Notes: generated by a model not told the origin, from the sequence alone. 64,000 bases of DNA from Legionella antarctica (GCF_011764505.1 NZ_AP022839.1:1843001-1907000), one strand, 5' to 3'. Shown: positions 1-8,395, counted from the first letter of the stretch. Made by a program: numbers and translations.

Positions 1-873
1 ATAAGACAGACATTGATATTGACATGGTGACTGGAGACAACCACTCTTTAAATCAACTCAATTTTGTTATACTGGATTCAATAGATATTGAATATGTTCC
101 AAGTATAAAAAATGTTAAAGAAGCGACAAATGACTTGTTTTCGGTTAAATCAGTTGATAACTACACTGGAATTATTCGTCCTAGTGGGATCATTGATAAA
201 AGCCTGATTCAAGCTGAGGAAAGAGGGATATTACGGGTTTTACTCTCCTTACTTCTGCAGGAAAATACTCAGAGCATCATCGTTAAAAAAATAAATTCTT
301 CTGCTCGGTATGGAAGATTAAAAAAAGCACTTTTTGAGTACAATAAAATATTAAAAAGTACGCATGTATTAAATTTAATAGATAACATGGCGCTTAGGAA
401 GGCCATACGTGCGGCAAGAAATCGGACAGAGGCTTATCACCAATTGCAAGGTCTCATTAGGAAAGTTTATCGTGGGGTCTTTAAGGGAAAGAAAATTGTT
501 AACAATCGAGTCAGCGCACATGCAGTAAGACTTGTTGCAAACTGCATCATTGCCTACAACGGTATTATTTTGAATACTATTTATGAAAAAATGCTTAAAG
601 AAGGGGTTAGCCAAGACATTATTGATGAGTTTATTAGAATATCACCTATTGCTTGGGCGCATATTGCCTTTACCGGAAAGTACAGTTTTAAAAAAAGTAA
701 TGGTGATATTAATATTGCAGCAATGGTTGAGGAACTGGAAAAACATTTAAAACAGCATTTTTGGAAAGTTACTTAAGTAACGCGTGCATTTTTAACTATT
801 TGCTATAAAATTGCACGGATTGTTGGGCCTAATCTTGAAATCCCACTTTTTGTCAGTTCTTCCACAGGACCCC
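1..873 (+). mobile_element. Right end of a Tn3-family transposon
   Basis: The window opens inside a transposon that ends at 873. Its last bases, read inward on the minus strand, start GGGGTCCTGTGGAAGAACTG, the G4 start typical of Tn3-family 38-bp terminal inverted repeats (about 836-873). The same sequence, as far as compared by eye, recurs at 42379-45375, where an IS66-type element interrupts it, so two copies are present. The five bases after the end (TTAAA, 874-878) are the likely target duplication, but the partner lies outside the window. The transposon interrupts pilB. Confidence 0.85.
3..776 (+). CDS. tnpA: Tn3-family transposase TnpA, C-terminal part (5' end outside window)
   Basis: This is the C-terminal part of the DDE catalytic domain of a Tn3-family transposase, which cuts and joins transposon ends to give cointegrates. 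The reading frame is open from the window edge, so the ATG at 24 is internal. The end matches the family pattern: a YHQLQGLIRKVYRGVFKG segment, then RLVANCIIAYNGIILN, then ISPIAWAHIAFTGKYSF. The gene stops about 60 bases before the terminal repeat core, as usual when tnpA is the last gene of the transposon. The 42-45 kb copy is clearly dead; this one could be intact if its 5' part is present to the left. Confidence 0.85.
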   Translation, partial: KTDIDIDMVTGDNHSLNQLNFVILDSIDIEYVPSIKNVKEATNDLFSVKSVDNYTGIIRPSGIIDKSLIQAEERGILRVLLSLLLQENTQSIIVKKINSSARYGRLKKALFEYNKILKSTHVLNLIDNMALRKAIRAARNRTEAYHQLQGLIRKVYRGVFKGKKIVNNRVSAHAVRLVANCIIAYNGIILNTIYEKMLKEGVSQDIIDEFIRISPIAWAHIAFTGKYSFKKSNGDINIAAMVEELEKHLKQHFWKVT

Positions 874-1670
874 TTAAAGCCCCCATCTTGAGGGATTCGT
901 CTTTCAGAAATATCTAAATTTGACATTACTTTGATACGGGCAGTGATGCGAGATGACAAATTTGCTGGGGGTGTTGCTACTTCATGTAAAATACCGTCTT
1001 GTCTGTAACGAATACGATATTCTCTATCGTACGGTTCAAAATGAATATCCGAAGCACCTTCTTTAATTGCTTCTAATAAAATCTTATTAACAAACTTAAC
1101 AATGGGGGCATCTTCTGTAACCGATGCTGGACTCTCAACATCCGGTTCTTCGTCATCTGAACTAATTTCCAAGCCTTCTAAATCATGATCATCACCATAA
1201 TCCATAAGTCCCTGGTTTTCTTTAGCTGATAATAAATGATCTATAAATAAGCTAAGCTTGTCTGTTTCTACAACTATTGCATAAGTATTTAACCCAGTAT
1301 GAAATTGAATTTCATTTAAGGAAGCTTGTTTGCTGGGATCATCTGTAGCTAGATATAAATTAGTTCCTCGACTAAATAAGGGGATCATTGCATGGCGACG
1401 AATAAGTTTTTCATTTACCAGATTTAAAGGAGTATTTTCAATATCTATGCAATCTATATCGATCAAAGGCACACCAAAACTTTGAGCTGCAGTAGAGGCA
1501 ATTTGTTCGGCAGATAAGATATTATTTTTAACAAGGTATTGAAGCAAAGAAGTTTTTTCTTCGGCCGCAAGCTTATAAAACTCTACAGCTTTTGTTTTCG
1601 TCAAAAGGTTTTCTAGGACTAGTAGCTGCCCAATTCCCTGGAATCTATGTTCATCAGTTGTTAAAGCCAT
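874..1670 (-). pseudogene. pilB: Type IV pilus assembly ATPase PilB, 5' part only, cut by the Tn3 insertion
   Basis: PilB is the cytoplasmic hexameric ATPase that powers type IV pilus extension, and in Legionella also competence pili. The N-terminal T2SS/T4P domain is visible (about residues 1-150, including SLNEIQFHTGLNTYAIVVET), then an acidic linker, then the first part of the GspE/PilB ATPase domain (APIVKFVNKILLEAIKEGAS, DIHFEP, ISERRIPQDGGFK). The coding sequence then runs directly into the transposon repeat, so Walker A, the Asp/His boxes and Walker B are missing. I place the start at ATG 1670; an upstream TTG at 1679 is less likely. An IS3-family element begins only about 22 bases upstream, so promoter and leader are also displaced. 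The gene is very probably non-functional. Confidence 0.85.
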
Positions 1671-1821
1671 ATTTTTCAATCAAAGTGTACAGTGGACCCC
1701 ATTGTCAAGACAGCGATCCGTTTAATTTAAGATATAACTTTAATTCTACTTTCTTTCGTTGACGAGGGTGCGTAGCACACGAGTCAACCACAATAGCAGT
1801 TAATGAAACACCTGTTATTGA

Positions 1822-1955
1822 GCCTGTGGGTATGTGGGCGCGAAGCCATCGAGTGTGGTCAAGCGGTGGATAACGTCTTTTTGTTATCCATGGCTTGTCC
1901 ACATGTCCCGAAGGGCGATGGCTGATCCGCAGGACGCGTCCACATATCCACAGGC
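1822..1955. repeat. Long imperfect palindrome in the IS3-element 3' tail
   Basis: The outer arms GCCTGTGGGTATGTGGGCGC (from 1822) and its partner ending at 1955 pair over 21 bases with two mismatches. Inner arms include AGCCATCG/CGATGGCT and TGGATAAC/GTTATCCA around a GTCTTTTT loop. The palindrome contains near matches to the DnaA box (TTATCCACC on the minus strand near the centre; ATATCCACA at the right arm). The unrelated-sequence IS at 38.8 kb has a comparable palindrome in the same place. Confidence 0.75.
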
Positions 1956-1961
1956 ATTCCA

Positions 1962-2822
1962 TTACGCTGCAGCCTCATATAGGCCAGCATAAACCTCTGA
2001 CGGCGTGTATATTCCAAATGATTGATGAGGTCTTTCGTCGTTATAAAACTTGAAATACACCCTTAAACCATTTCGTAGTGCTAAAACTGTTCCGTATTCT
2101 TTTATGTAAATATCTTCATATTTGACTGAACGCCATAGCCGTTCAATGAACACATTATCCATCCATCGACCTTTCCCGTCCATGCTAATTTTGATGTCAT
2201 GGTCTTTTAAAACATCGGTAAACGCCTTACTGGTAAACTGGGAGCCTTGATCCGTATTAAAAATATCAGGCCTGCCGTGGAGCCTGATGGCGCTCTCCAA
2301 CGCGCTTACACAAAAGTCATCATCCATGCTGTTTGATACCTTCCAAGAGAGCACCTTGCGGCTATACCAGTCCATTATTGCCACCAAATATACAAAGCCT
2401 CCTTGCATCCTAACGTAGGTAATATCGGTGCACCAAACCTGATTGGGTCGATCAATCACTAAACCACGTAGCAAGTAGGGATAAACCTTTTGTTCCTTGT
2501 TCTTTTTACTCGTATTCGGCTTTGGTGCCACTGAAACCAGACCCATGATCCGCATCAAACGCTGCACTCTCTTACGGTTAACGTCATGGCCAAGGCGACG
2601 TAAATAAGAACGCATCTTTCTGCTTCCATAGAAAGGATGGCGCATGTATTCCTCATCAATCAAGACCATCAAAGCCAGATTCTCTGGGCTCTCGGTACAT
2701 ATTCCTTCGCCAGCAGTGCGATAGTAGCTAGCGCGTGACAAATTAACCAATGCACATTGGCGTACGATGCTGAGTGTAGGGTGATTGACATCAATCATGG
2801 CTCGCTTCTCCCGCACGCTCAA
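1962..2822 (-). CDS. IS3-family transposase OrfB (integrase catalytic domain)
   Basis: This is the DDE integrase part of the transposase, 286 residues. A HTH_21-type segment (residues about 45-105) precedes the rve core. Catalytic motifs are visible: WCTDITYV with the first Asp, FNTDQGSQFTS with the second Asp, and the final Glu in FIERLWRSVKYEDIYI, followed by the usual YFKFYNDERPHQSFGIYTP. It overlaps the end of orfA by four bases. In this family the active OrfAB fusion is made by programmed -1 frameshifting; an A8 run on the coding strand (2838-2845) lies just before the orfA end. The frame is intact, so this copy may be active. Confidence 0.9.
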   Translation of the reverse strand: MSVREKRAMIDVNHPTLSIVRQCALVNLSRASYYRTAGEGICTESPENLALMVLIDEEYMRHPFYGSRKMRSYLRRLGHDVNRKRVQRLMRIMGLVSVAPKPNTSKKNKEQKVYPYLLRGLVIDRPNQVWCTDITYVRMQGGFVYLVAIMDWYSRKVLSWKVSNSMDDDFCVSALESAIRLHGRPDIFNTDQGSQFTSKAFTDVLKDHDIKISMDGKGRWMDNVFIERLWRSVKYEDIYIKEYGTVLALRNGLRVYFKFYNDERPHQSFGIYTPSEVYAGLYEAAA

Positions 2823-3103
2823 CTTAGATGACCGGTCTTTTTTTTAAGCCAGTCTAACTCAACCGCTAGCTGGCCTATTTGCGTGTATAATCGATCTCGT
2901 TCTTGTATGATGGAGTCCATGTCTTTGTCATGCTTGCCGCTAAACAATTGCTTGCTTCCATCCAGTAATTGTTTTTTCCACAGATTGATTTGTGTTGCAT
3001 GCACCTCAAATTCAGATGCCAATTCATTGGTCGTCTTGTGACTTTTTAATGCCTCAATTGCTACCTTTGCTTTGAAGTCAGATGTAAATTTTTTTTTAGC
3101 CAC
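2819..3103 (-). CDS. IS3-family transposase OrfA (helix-turn-helix)
   Basis: A 94-residue DNA-binding protein with the HTH_Tnp_1 pattern (FTSDFKAKVAIEAL, then TTNELASEFEVHATQINLWK) and a C-terminal leucine-zipper-like segment (RLYTQIGQLAVELDWLKKK). It would bind the IS ends and supply the N-terminus of the OrfAB transposase after frameshifting near its 3' end. The start ATG at 3103 lies about 60 bases inside the right inverted repeat, as usual for IS3 elements. Confidence 0.88.
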   Translation of the reverse strand: MAKKKFTSDFKAKVAIEALKSHKTTNELASEFEVHATQINLWKKQLLDGSKQLFSGKHDKDMDSIIQERDRLYTQIGQLAVELDWLKKKTGHLS

Positions 3104-3162
3104 TTGGTACCCCGTTTAACAATGGTTTCTATTTTACACCACTGTCTCATTTTTGGGGTCCA

Positions 3163-3869
3163 CTATAATTTTTAAACCCTATTTTAATTTTCATCAGAAA
3201 AAACCCTCTGGAAAATCAGTTATCAATGTAGAGAGTCTCCATAAACGATTTGATGAGCGGGTCTTATTAAAGGATGTTTCATTTACGATACAACGTAACG
3301 ACAAATGCGCCATTGTAGGACCAAATGGTATTGGAAAGTCCACCTTGCTGAAAATTTTATTAAATGAATTGCAGCCAGATTTTGGGAATTTCGAGTGGAG
3401 TGAAACAGTAAGTGTCGGGTATTTTGCTCAGGATTATCGAACTCAACTATCTCCTGAGCAAACTGTATGGCAATGGATGGAAGATAATATAGCTGCCCCA
3501 GCTCAGGAAACAAGAAAAGTCTTGGGGCAGGTTTTATTCCGAGGCGCTGATGTTGATAAAAAGATTGGTTTATTAAGTGGCGGAGAGTCTGCCCGCCTGA
3601 TTATGGCTAAATTGATTTTAGAGAAACATAATGTGCTCATCTTTGATGAGCCTACTAACCATCTGGATCTTGAATCTATTGATGCATTAATAGAAGCGAT
3701 ACAACAATTTTCAGGGGCTGTATTATTTGTTAGCCATAATCGTTATTTTATTGACCATATTTCAACGCGTGTTTTAGTTTTAACAGAACAGTATGGAGTG
3801 CAGAATTACTTGGGTAATTACAACGATTATTTAGAGCAATTTGGTAAGGATTACCTTGCAATAGCATGA
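3163..3869 (+). pseudogene. ABC-F family ATPase, C-terminal half, 5' end removed at the IS junction
   Basis: ABC-F proteins are soluble twin-ATPase factors that act on ribosomes. Only the second nucleotide-binding domain remains: Walker A GPNGIGKSTLL, a signature LLSGGESARL, Walker B NVLIFDEPTNHLDL and the switch histidine in LFVSHNRYFIDH, ending with the typical LGNYNDYLEQFG. An apparent TTG start at 3153 lies within the IS end, so it is not the natural start. The size and the pre-domain linker (NFHQKKPSGKSVINVESLHK) suggest a YbiT-like protein of about 530 residues originally. A rho-independent terminator follows directly. Confidence 0.85.
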
Positions 3870-3920
3870 TGAGCAACTCAACTTCTTGGTTTAAGCTAGG
3901 GAGTTAGCTCATCCTTTTTT
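3868..3920 (+). terminator. Rho-independent terminator after the ABC-F remnant
   Basis: The arms GATGAGC-AACTC and GAGTT-A-GCTCATC are followed by a run of six T (3914-3920). It overlaps the stop codon of the ABC-F gene. The rest of the gap, 3921-4196, is AT-rich, with no gene that I can support. Confidence 0.7.
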
Positions 3921-4196
3921 GATTTTTCCATTATAAATAATACGTTGTGCTGTTATAAACAGTTATCATAGAAATTTATTGTATAAAAAATATATGATTG
4001 ATTGTTTATCTGGTTTAAGGCATATTTCAAGGTTTAACGGTATGTTCATCAAATCCCGAATTTTCAGGTGATAAACGCTAATCAATCCAATTGCTCACTT
4101 TTTTACATCCATTTTTTCGTGACCTGTTAATATTCCGTTAATTATTATTTGCTAAATTACCTCCACTAAACTCTTCAAAGGATTATTAGAGATTCT

Positions 4197-5279
4197 ATGC
4201 GTTATCTAATTATTATTGTATGTTTGTTAAATTCAACCTCATATGCGAGTATCGGGGACAGAATTTTAAAGAATTATCAATCAAAAATGTATATTCTACC
4301 TATTGTTAAACAAGAACATTTTGCAATCAGGATGTATGCTTTAACGGGTAATGAAGAATATCTTAACCCTGTTATTAATTATCTATATTTACTCGGTGAT
4401 AGATATAGATATCTTCTTGATAATTTAAAAAACGACACCTTCATAGAAAATGAAAATAAAAGATTATTAACGATTACAGAACTCGATACCGATAAAACAA
4501 AAGATAGAGTTAGAAAAGGTCTAAAATTTCCCCGAATAGCTTATTATCTTAACTTACTTATTTTAACCAATAAAATTTATTCCTATCACTTGGAAGAAAC
4601 TCCGCTCTTTCCAGATACACTTACAGCGATCAATTTCCTGAAAACAAAAGAAAATGATCTGAAAAATTATATTCTTGATGAGGAAAACATTAAGATTTAT
4701 GGCGCACAGCTGGTTAATTATGTCTATTATTTATATAAATTAGGGATAGTTGATTTAAGAGAGCCCTACACTAATCAATTCAAAATCGTATTCCCAGACA
4801 CCGAAGATGGTCATCTAACTGATTTAGAGTATTCAGCAAAAATCTATGGGATGACTCATTTTGTTATCAGTGCCAGTCGTTTTTATCAAACCAGGCTAAG
4901 TCCTGACTCATTTGAGTGGATTACAACCTATTTTAAAAACCATATTAGCGAAATAATAGCACGTACTGAGAATGATGTGATTGCAGAAGTGGGAGTTTGT
5001 CTGATGTTAGTTAAGAACAGTGATATGAATACTGTTAATTTAATTAAATCCTATTTAACTACAGTTTATAGTAGAACTTATCGTATGATTCCGGATAAAA
5101 AAAACTCATTCGATCTTGATAAAGGGGAGCATCGCAATATTTTGGCGATAATGCTCTTTAATTGGCCCGATAATCTCAATAAAATTCCTAATATATTTCT
5201 GCAAACAATGATGGGAAAAAGTTTTGTTTTAAATGAGGATGGGACAAAGATAACTTATGGGGTGCGTGTTCCATACTAA
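4197..5279 (+). CDS. Secreted hypothetical protein, possibly DUF3541
   Basis: A 360-residue protein with an N-terminal signal peptide (RYLIIIVCLLNSTSYA, cleavage probably after TSYA). The body is mostly helical in character and rich in Tyr, Asn and Lys, with no catalytic motif that I recognise. I weakly recall the DUF3541 family of periplasmic proteins in Legionella and Vibrio as a match, but this needs a profile search. The gene stands alone between a terminator and a 170-bp gap. Its A+T content is higher than the ribosomal block, which fits lineage-specific or accessory DNA. Confidence 0.6.
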   Translation: MRYLIIIVCLLNSTSYASIGDRILKNYQSKMYILPIVKQEHFAIRMYALTGNEEYLNPVINYLYLLGDRYRYLLDNLKNDTFIENENKRLLTITELDTDKTKDRVRKGLKFPRIAYYLNLLILTNKIYSYHLEETPLFPDTLTAINFLKTKENDLKNYILDEENIKIYGAQLVNYVYYLYKLGIVDLREPYTNQFKIVFPDTEDGHLTDLEYSAKIYGMTHFVISASRFYQTRLSPDSFEWITTYFKNHISEIIARTENDVIAEVGVCLMLVKNSDMNTVNLIKSYLTTVYSRTYRMIPDKKNSFDLDKGEHRNILAIMLFNWPDNLNKIPNIFLQTMMGKSFVLNEDGTKITYGVRVPY

Positions 5280-5457
5280 AAAAGCTAATTGAACGAGGTG
5301 ATTATTCAATCGAATTAATGAATCATTATATATACTATTTGATTTAAAGAGCGAAACAAAAAAAGAGCAAGAAATTGCTATGGCATGTTAAAAAAGGCTT
5401 CTTCTTTTCAAGAAACTTGATACAATCGTTAACTTACCCACAATGAAGAAATAAATC

Positions 5458-5598
5458 ATGTCATTCATGAAAGACGAAAAATACCCTAAGCTTTTTTCCC
5501 CGACACCATATGAACCAGTTTTAGCAGCAATTCCAGAAGTAGATGAAGAGGAAGAGGCAAATAATGAAGATGAAGTTAATAGTTTCGTTCCAACTTAA
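5458..5598 (+). CDS. Small acidic hypothetical protein (46 aa)
   Basis: A short open frame starting MSFMKDEKYPKLFSPTPYE and continuing with an acidic segment (EVDEEEEANNEDE). The upstream ribosome-binding sequence is weak. The codon choice and amphipathic, charged composition look protein-like, but nothing else supports it and no function can be inferred. Confidence 0.35.
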   Translation: MSFMKDEKYPKLFSPTPYEPVLAAIPEVDEEEEANNEDEVNSFVPT

Positions 5599-5835
5599 AA
5601 GATATTAAGAACCGTTTATTTCTTCAAACACAGTAAAATCCCTTATTTAATAAAATCATAAGTTAATTATAAATAACACCTCATAACTCCTGAATTAAAA
5701 TGTGAATTTGCTAAAATTGACATGGATATAACAAAAAACATATTTTGGGGTGTTTTGGTTTCACTGCAAAAAAAATCAAGGCATAATGAGCTATAATTGT
5801 ATGGTTTGTTACAAAATTAACCGTGAGAGTAAGTC

Positions 5836-6066
5836 ATGAACACTTACGTAAAAGAAAATGTGATGCGTGCCTTGGTATTTACTTTATGTGTCTTGGTTAG
5901 CGTCTGTGCAGGAGCTTATGGTGGTTGGCGTGATGGTGGGTGGCATGGTGGTGGTTGGTACCCAGCGGGGGGCGTTACAGGTTCTCCGTATTATGGTTAC
6001 ACATGTCAAACAATAAGCATATGTCATCCATCCAGAGGTTGTTGGTTGCAACAAAGCTGCAATTAA
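5836..6066 (+). CDS. Small Gly/Trp/Tyr-rich secreted protein
   Basis: A 76-residue precursor. The hydrophobic segment MRALVFTLCVLVSVCAGAYG is a probable signal peptide; the ATG at 5836 has a GAGAG-type ribosome-binding site, while ATG 5863 would give the shorter signal peptide alone. The mature part is Gly-rich (GGWRDGGWHGGGWYPAGG) with four Cys in the last 25 residues (YTCQTISICHPSRGCW...C), likely forming disulfides in the periplasm or outside. It resembles the small secreted Gly-rich proteins common in Legionella, as does the product at 34243-34569. A strong terminator follows, so it is probably monocistronic. Function unknown. Confidence 0.65.
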   Translation: MNTYVKENVMRALVFTLCVLVSVCAGAYGGWRDGGWHGGGWYPAGGVTGSPYYGYTCQTISICHPSRGCWLQQSCN

Positions 6067-6097
6067 GTGTTTTGTTTTGACTCTAGATGATATATTG

Positions 6098-6150
6098 AGG
6101 TTAAACTCAGACCAATTTGAAAACCGTTTGAGTTTAACCTTTTATTTTTT
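6098..6150 (+). terminator. Rho-independent terminator
   Basis: A perfect 12-bp stem, AGGTTAAACTCA and TGAGTTTAACCT, with an 18-19 base loop and a T-rich tail (TTTATTTTTT). It ends the small Gly-rich gene. Confidence 0.85.
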
Positions 6151-6203
6151 CTGAAATGTATTGTGAGTTGAAACTTTGATGGCTACAAACAAGGAAGAGT
6201 AAT

Positions 6204-7259
6204 TTGAATCAGAAAAATAAAAAAACATTTCAGTGGGCTATTGTCGGTGCTGGACCAGCTGGAATTGCTGCTGCTGGTAAATTATTAGATAATGGTATTA
6301 ATCCGGATACCATTTTATGGATTGATCCTTGTTTCAAGGTCGGTGATCTTGGTCAATTTTGGCCTAATGTTTCAAGCAATACTAAAGTTAAGCTCTTCAA
6401 TGATTTCTTACTTTCCCCATCCTCCTTTTCTTATAAAAATCAGGCGCAAAATTTCCAGTTAAATGAGTTAACACCAGAAGATACCTGTACTCTGAAATAC
6501 GTTGTTGAGCCTTTACAATGGGTTTCAGATCATTTAATCGAAAAAGTTGAAATCCAAAAAACAATCATTACTACTATGCATTTATCCGAACGGACATGGT
6601 TCTTATGTTCTGATTCGCATACCTTTAAAGCGAGAAATGTTATTTTGGCAACCGGTGCTTCTCCCTCTACTCTTAATTATCCTGGGGTTGAGGTTATTCC
6701 TTTTGATTTAGCAATAGACGAAGAGAAACTGTCGCATATAGTGAATAAAGATGAGACTTATGCTGTTTTTGGTTCATCTCACTCTGCAATTATAATTGTG
6801 CGCCATCTTGTTGATTTGGGAGTGAAAAAAATAATTAATTTTTACCGCTCTCCATGTCGTTATGCCATAGAAATGGGTGATTGGATACTCTTCGATAATA
6901 CTGGGCTTAAAGGGCAGACTGCTGACTGGGCCAGAGAGAATATAGATGGTATTTTGCCTGCCAATTTGGTTCGTTACAATACGAGCAAGCCGAACATATC
7001 ACGTTATTTACCTGAATGTAATAAAGTTATTTATGCAGTAGGTTTCGAAAAGCGTCAGAATATTGTTATTGGTGATTATGAGGATACGAAACATAATCCC
7101 CATGTTGGTATTATCGGCCCAGGTCTTTTTGGTTTAGGAATTGCTTACCCTGAACTGAGAACTGATCCTTTGGGCAGTGTTGAGTCTCAGGTTGGGTTAT
7201 GGAAGTTTATGGTATATTTAAATAAGGTAATGCCTGTCTGGTTTGAATATCATACGTGA
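6204..7259 (+). CDS. FAD/NAD(P)-binding oxidoreductase
   Basis: A 351-residue flavoprotein-like protein. The N-terminal Rossmann motif is complete (WAIVGAGPAGIAAAGKLL, residues about 11-28). A second motif, NVILATGASPSTLNYPG, is the usual ATG segment before the second nucleotide-binding fold, whose glycine motif is altered here (YAVFGSSHSAIIIVRHL). A C-terminal GPGLFGLGIAYP resembles the FAD-closing motif. Substrate unknown; it resembles pyridine nucleotide-disulphide-type oxidoreductases but shows no redox CxxxxC. The start is TTG at 6204, chosen because AGGAAG lies 8 bases upstream and no ATG is better placed. The gene stands alone. Confidence 0.75.
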   Translation: MNQKNKKTFQWAIVGAGPAGIAAAGKLLDNGINPDTILWIDPCFKVGDLGQFWPNVSSNTKVKLFNDFLLSPSSFSYKNQAQNFQLNELTPEDTCTLKYVVEPLQWVSDHLIEKVEIQKTIITTMHLSERTWFLCSDSHTFKARNVILATGASPSTLNYPGVEVIPFDLAIDEEKLSHIVNKDETYAVFGSSHSAIIIVRHLVDLGVKKIINFYRSPCRYAIEMGDWILFDNTGLKGQTADWARENIDGILPANLVRYNTSKPNISRYLPECNKVIYAVGFEKRQNIVIGDYEDTKHNPHVGIIGPGLFGLGIAYPELRTDPLGSVESQVGLWKFMVYLNKVMPVWFEYHT

Positions 7260-7275
7260 GCTGAGATCAAACGCT

Positions 7276-7536
7276 GCCAGCCAAGGAAGCGAGGAACGAG
7301 CGAGGCTGGTAGTCCCTGGTAGCCTTAGAGCCGGATGTTTTGCCGCAGGCAAAATATAAGGCATCCGAAAAGGCGTCAGTCATTGGGGTAGCGTTGTTTT
7401 TGAACCCCGAATGGGGTGAAAAAACAAGCGGACACAGGACGGCCAGGGCCGCCGGAGGCATACTTGTCGCGTTTGCGAGTCGATTTCAGCCATGGATGGC
7501 TAAAATCAATCACGAGCTTAGCGACACTATCGTCGC
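7276..7536. other. GC-rich array of about seven hairpins (possible structured RNA or repeat)
   Basis: The 260 bp between the oxidoreductase and the next terminator are much richer in GC than the surroundings and are nearly filled by inverted repeats: CCAGCC/GGCTGG (7277-7309); CGGATG-TTTTGCC-gca-GGCAAAA...GCATCCG (7332-7367); TTGTTTTT..ACCCC-gaat-GGGGT..AAAAACAA (7394-7427); CGGCC-ag-GGCCG (7440-7451); TCGC/GCGA (7467-7478); a 12-bp stem around CAGCCAT/ATGGCT (7482-7507); and GCGAC/GTCGC (7521-7536). Short frames cross it on both strands but look like chance. It could be a structured non-coding RNA, a REP/BIME-like cluster or the remnant of a mobile element. I do not recognise the family, and there is no second copy in the window. 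Confidence 0.5.
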
Positions 7537-7548
7537 CATTGACCTTTT

Positions 7549-7587
7549 ATATAAACCACAATCAGTCCTGCCTATTGTGGTTTATAT
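7549..7587. terminator. Bidirectional terminator-like hairpin
   Basis: A perfect 14-bp inverted repeat, ATATAAACCACAAT and ATTGTGGTTTATAT, with an 11-base loop. It is placed to end transcription of the hairpin array on the plus strand and of the Spy-like gene on the minus strand. Confidence 0.7.
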
Positions 7588-7608
7588 TTAACTTATTAAC
7601 TTGATGGA

Positions 7609-8046
7609 TTAACTATTTTTTTTTGTAGCCCACTTTGCTTTCAATTCTTTATAACGGAATTTTTGCTGAGCTGTTAAGGTATTATAAATTTGGTTTTGCA
7701 TCATCACTTCTTTTTTTAACATAGCACCTTTAACGTTATTTCTTTGGGTGATTAAGGTATTTAACTTATCTTCATCTACTTTATCATTATTGGCTAACGC
7801 ATTAATTTTTAATTTAAGAGCTTTTAGTTGCTCATTGGCTGTTTTTAATTGATGATGTGTTTGTGCTCTAATTGTTTTGATTTGGGCTTTTTGTTCAGTA
7901 GTTAAGTTAAGTTTTTCAGATAACCTTTGTGCGTTATGATGGCACGTGCAAGGTCTTGATTTGCTAGACTCGGTTGCTGCAAAGCTTACTTGACCTATCA
8001 TGACGCTTAATGCGGCAGCAGTTAACCAGACAGTTTTCTTATTCAT
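7609..8046 (-). CDS. Spy/CpxP-family periplasmic protein (LTxxQ motif)
   Basis: A 145-residue periplasmic protein. A signal peptide is visible (KTVWLTAAALSVMIGQVSFAA). Two LTxxQ-type repeats mark the Spy/CpxP fold: LTTEQKAQIKTIRAQ near residue 52 and LTAQQKFRYKELKAKW near the C-terminus. In that family the protein forms a cradle-shaped dimer that acts as an ATP-independent chaperone or envelope-stress sensor. The CTCHH segment before the first repeat might bind a metal (inference). I chose ATG 8046 because AAGAGGAAA precedes it at good spacing; the upstream ATG would add 11 residues before the signal peptide. Confidence 0.8.
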   Translation of the reverse strand: MNKKTVWLTAAALSVMIGQVSFAATESSKSRPCTCHHNAQRLSEKLNLTTEQKAQIKTIRAQTHHQLKTANEQLKALKLKINALANNDKVDEDKLNTLITQRNNVKGAMLKKEVMMQNQIYNTLTAQQKFRYKELKAKWATKKNS

Positions 8047-8268
8047 TATTATTTCCTCTTGGTTTTTAGTTAAACTCATCTTCCTGAGTGATTCGTATCT
8101 TTTCCAGGATTTGCATATTTCATTTCTTAGCCAATTAAGTTATGACTGAATTATAAGGTTAATATATACTCCATTGTATAATACTATAAAATACGTACAG
8201 CAAATTTTTTTATTGGACATTACAGCTCATCATAGATATATTAAATATCCTGTTGTGGCTTAATCTGA

Positions 8269-8297
8269 TTGCTGAATTACACTCGATGTGTTATAAA
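8269..8297 (+). promoter_or_regulatory. Sigma-70 type promoter for rpsB
   Basis: A -35 TTGCTG (8269-8274) and a -10 TATAAA (8292-8297) separated by 17 bases. The expected start near 8304 would give a leader of about 90 nt, ending at the rpsB ATG. Confidence 0.6.
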
Positions 8298-8328
8298 TAA
8301 CGCGCTTTAAATACACACACGTTTCGTC

Positions 8329-8395
8329 ACATACGATAGGGTCCCTTGTGGGTTTCGTATGGGAAGCGTGGAGGCTTAACCCTGGAGATTAAACT
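8329..8395 (+). promoter_or_regulatory. rpsB mRNA leader, probable S2 autoregulatory pseudoknot
   Basis: A hairpin ATACGA (8331-8336)/TCGTAT (8355-8360) has AGGGT in its loop side (8338-8342), which can pair with ACCCT (8379-8383) just before the ribosome-binding site. The segment TGGGAAGCGTGGAGGCTTAA between them matches my recollection of the conserved rpsB leader of gammaproteobacteria, to which S2 binds to repress rpsB-tsf. The pairing is seen in the sequence; the regulation is inferred from that family. Confidence 0.7.

Larger units (their letters stand above)
1693..3162 (-). mobile_element. IS3-family insertion sequence, 1470 bp
   Basis: The ends are TGGACCCCATTGTCAAGACAG on the left and, reverse-complemented, TGGACCCCAAAAATGAGACAG on the right. 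Two overlapping frames on the minus strand encode OrfA and OrfB, followed by a 269-bp non-coding tail. The 3-bp flanks (CAG left, CTA right) do not match, and the element joins pilB to half of an ABC-F gene. This suggests it sits at a deletion or recombination junction rather than at a simple insertion. Confidence 0.88.

Noticed and set aside
375..614. Minus-strand frame inside the Tn3 transposase (also at 44877-45116)
   Set aside because: It is the shadow of the conserved transposase on the other strand; its protein has no independent features.
1705..1962. Minus-strand frame in the tail of the IS3-type element
   Set aside because: It lies in a palindrome; the tail of the other IS3-type element has no corresponding frame.
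7267..7591. Short frames on both strands in the hairpin array
   Set aside because: They run through inverted repeats, lack ribosome-binding sites and do not look like proteins.
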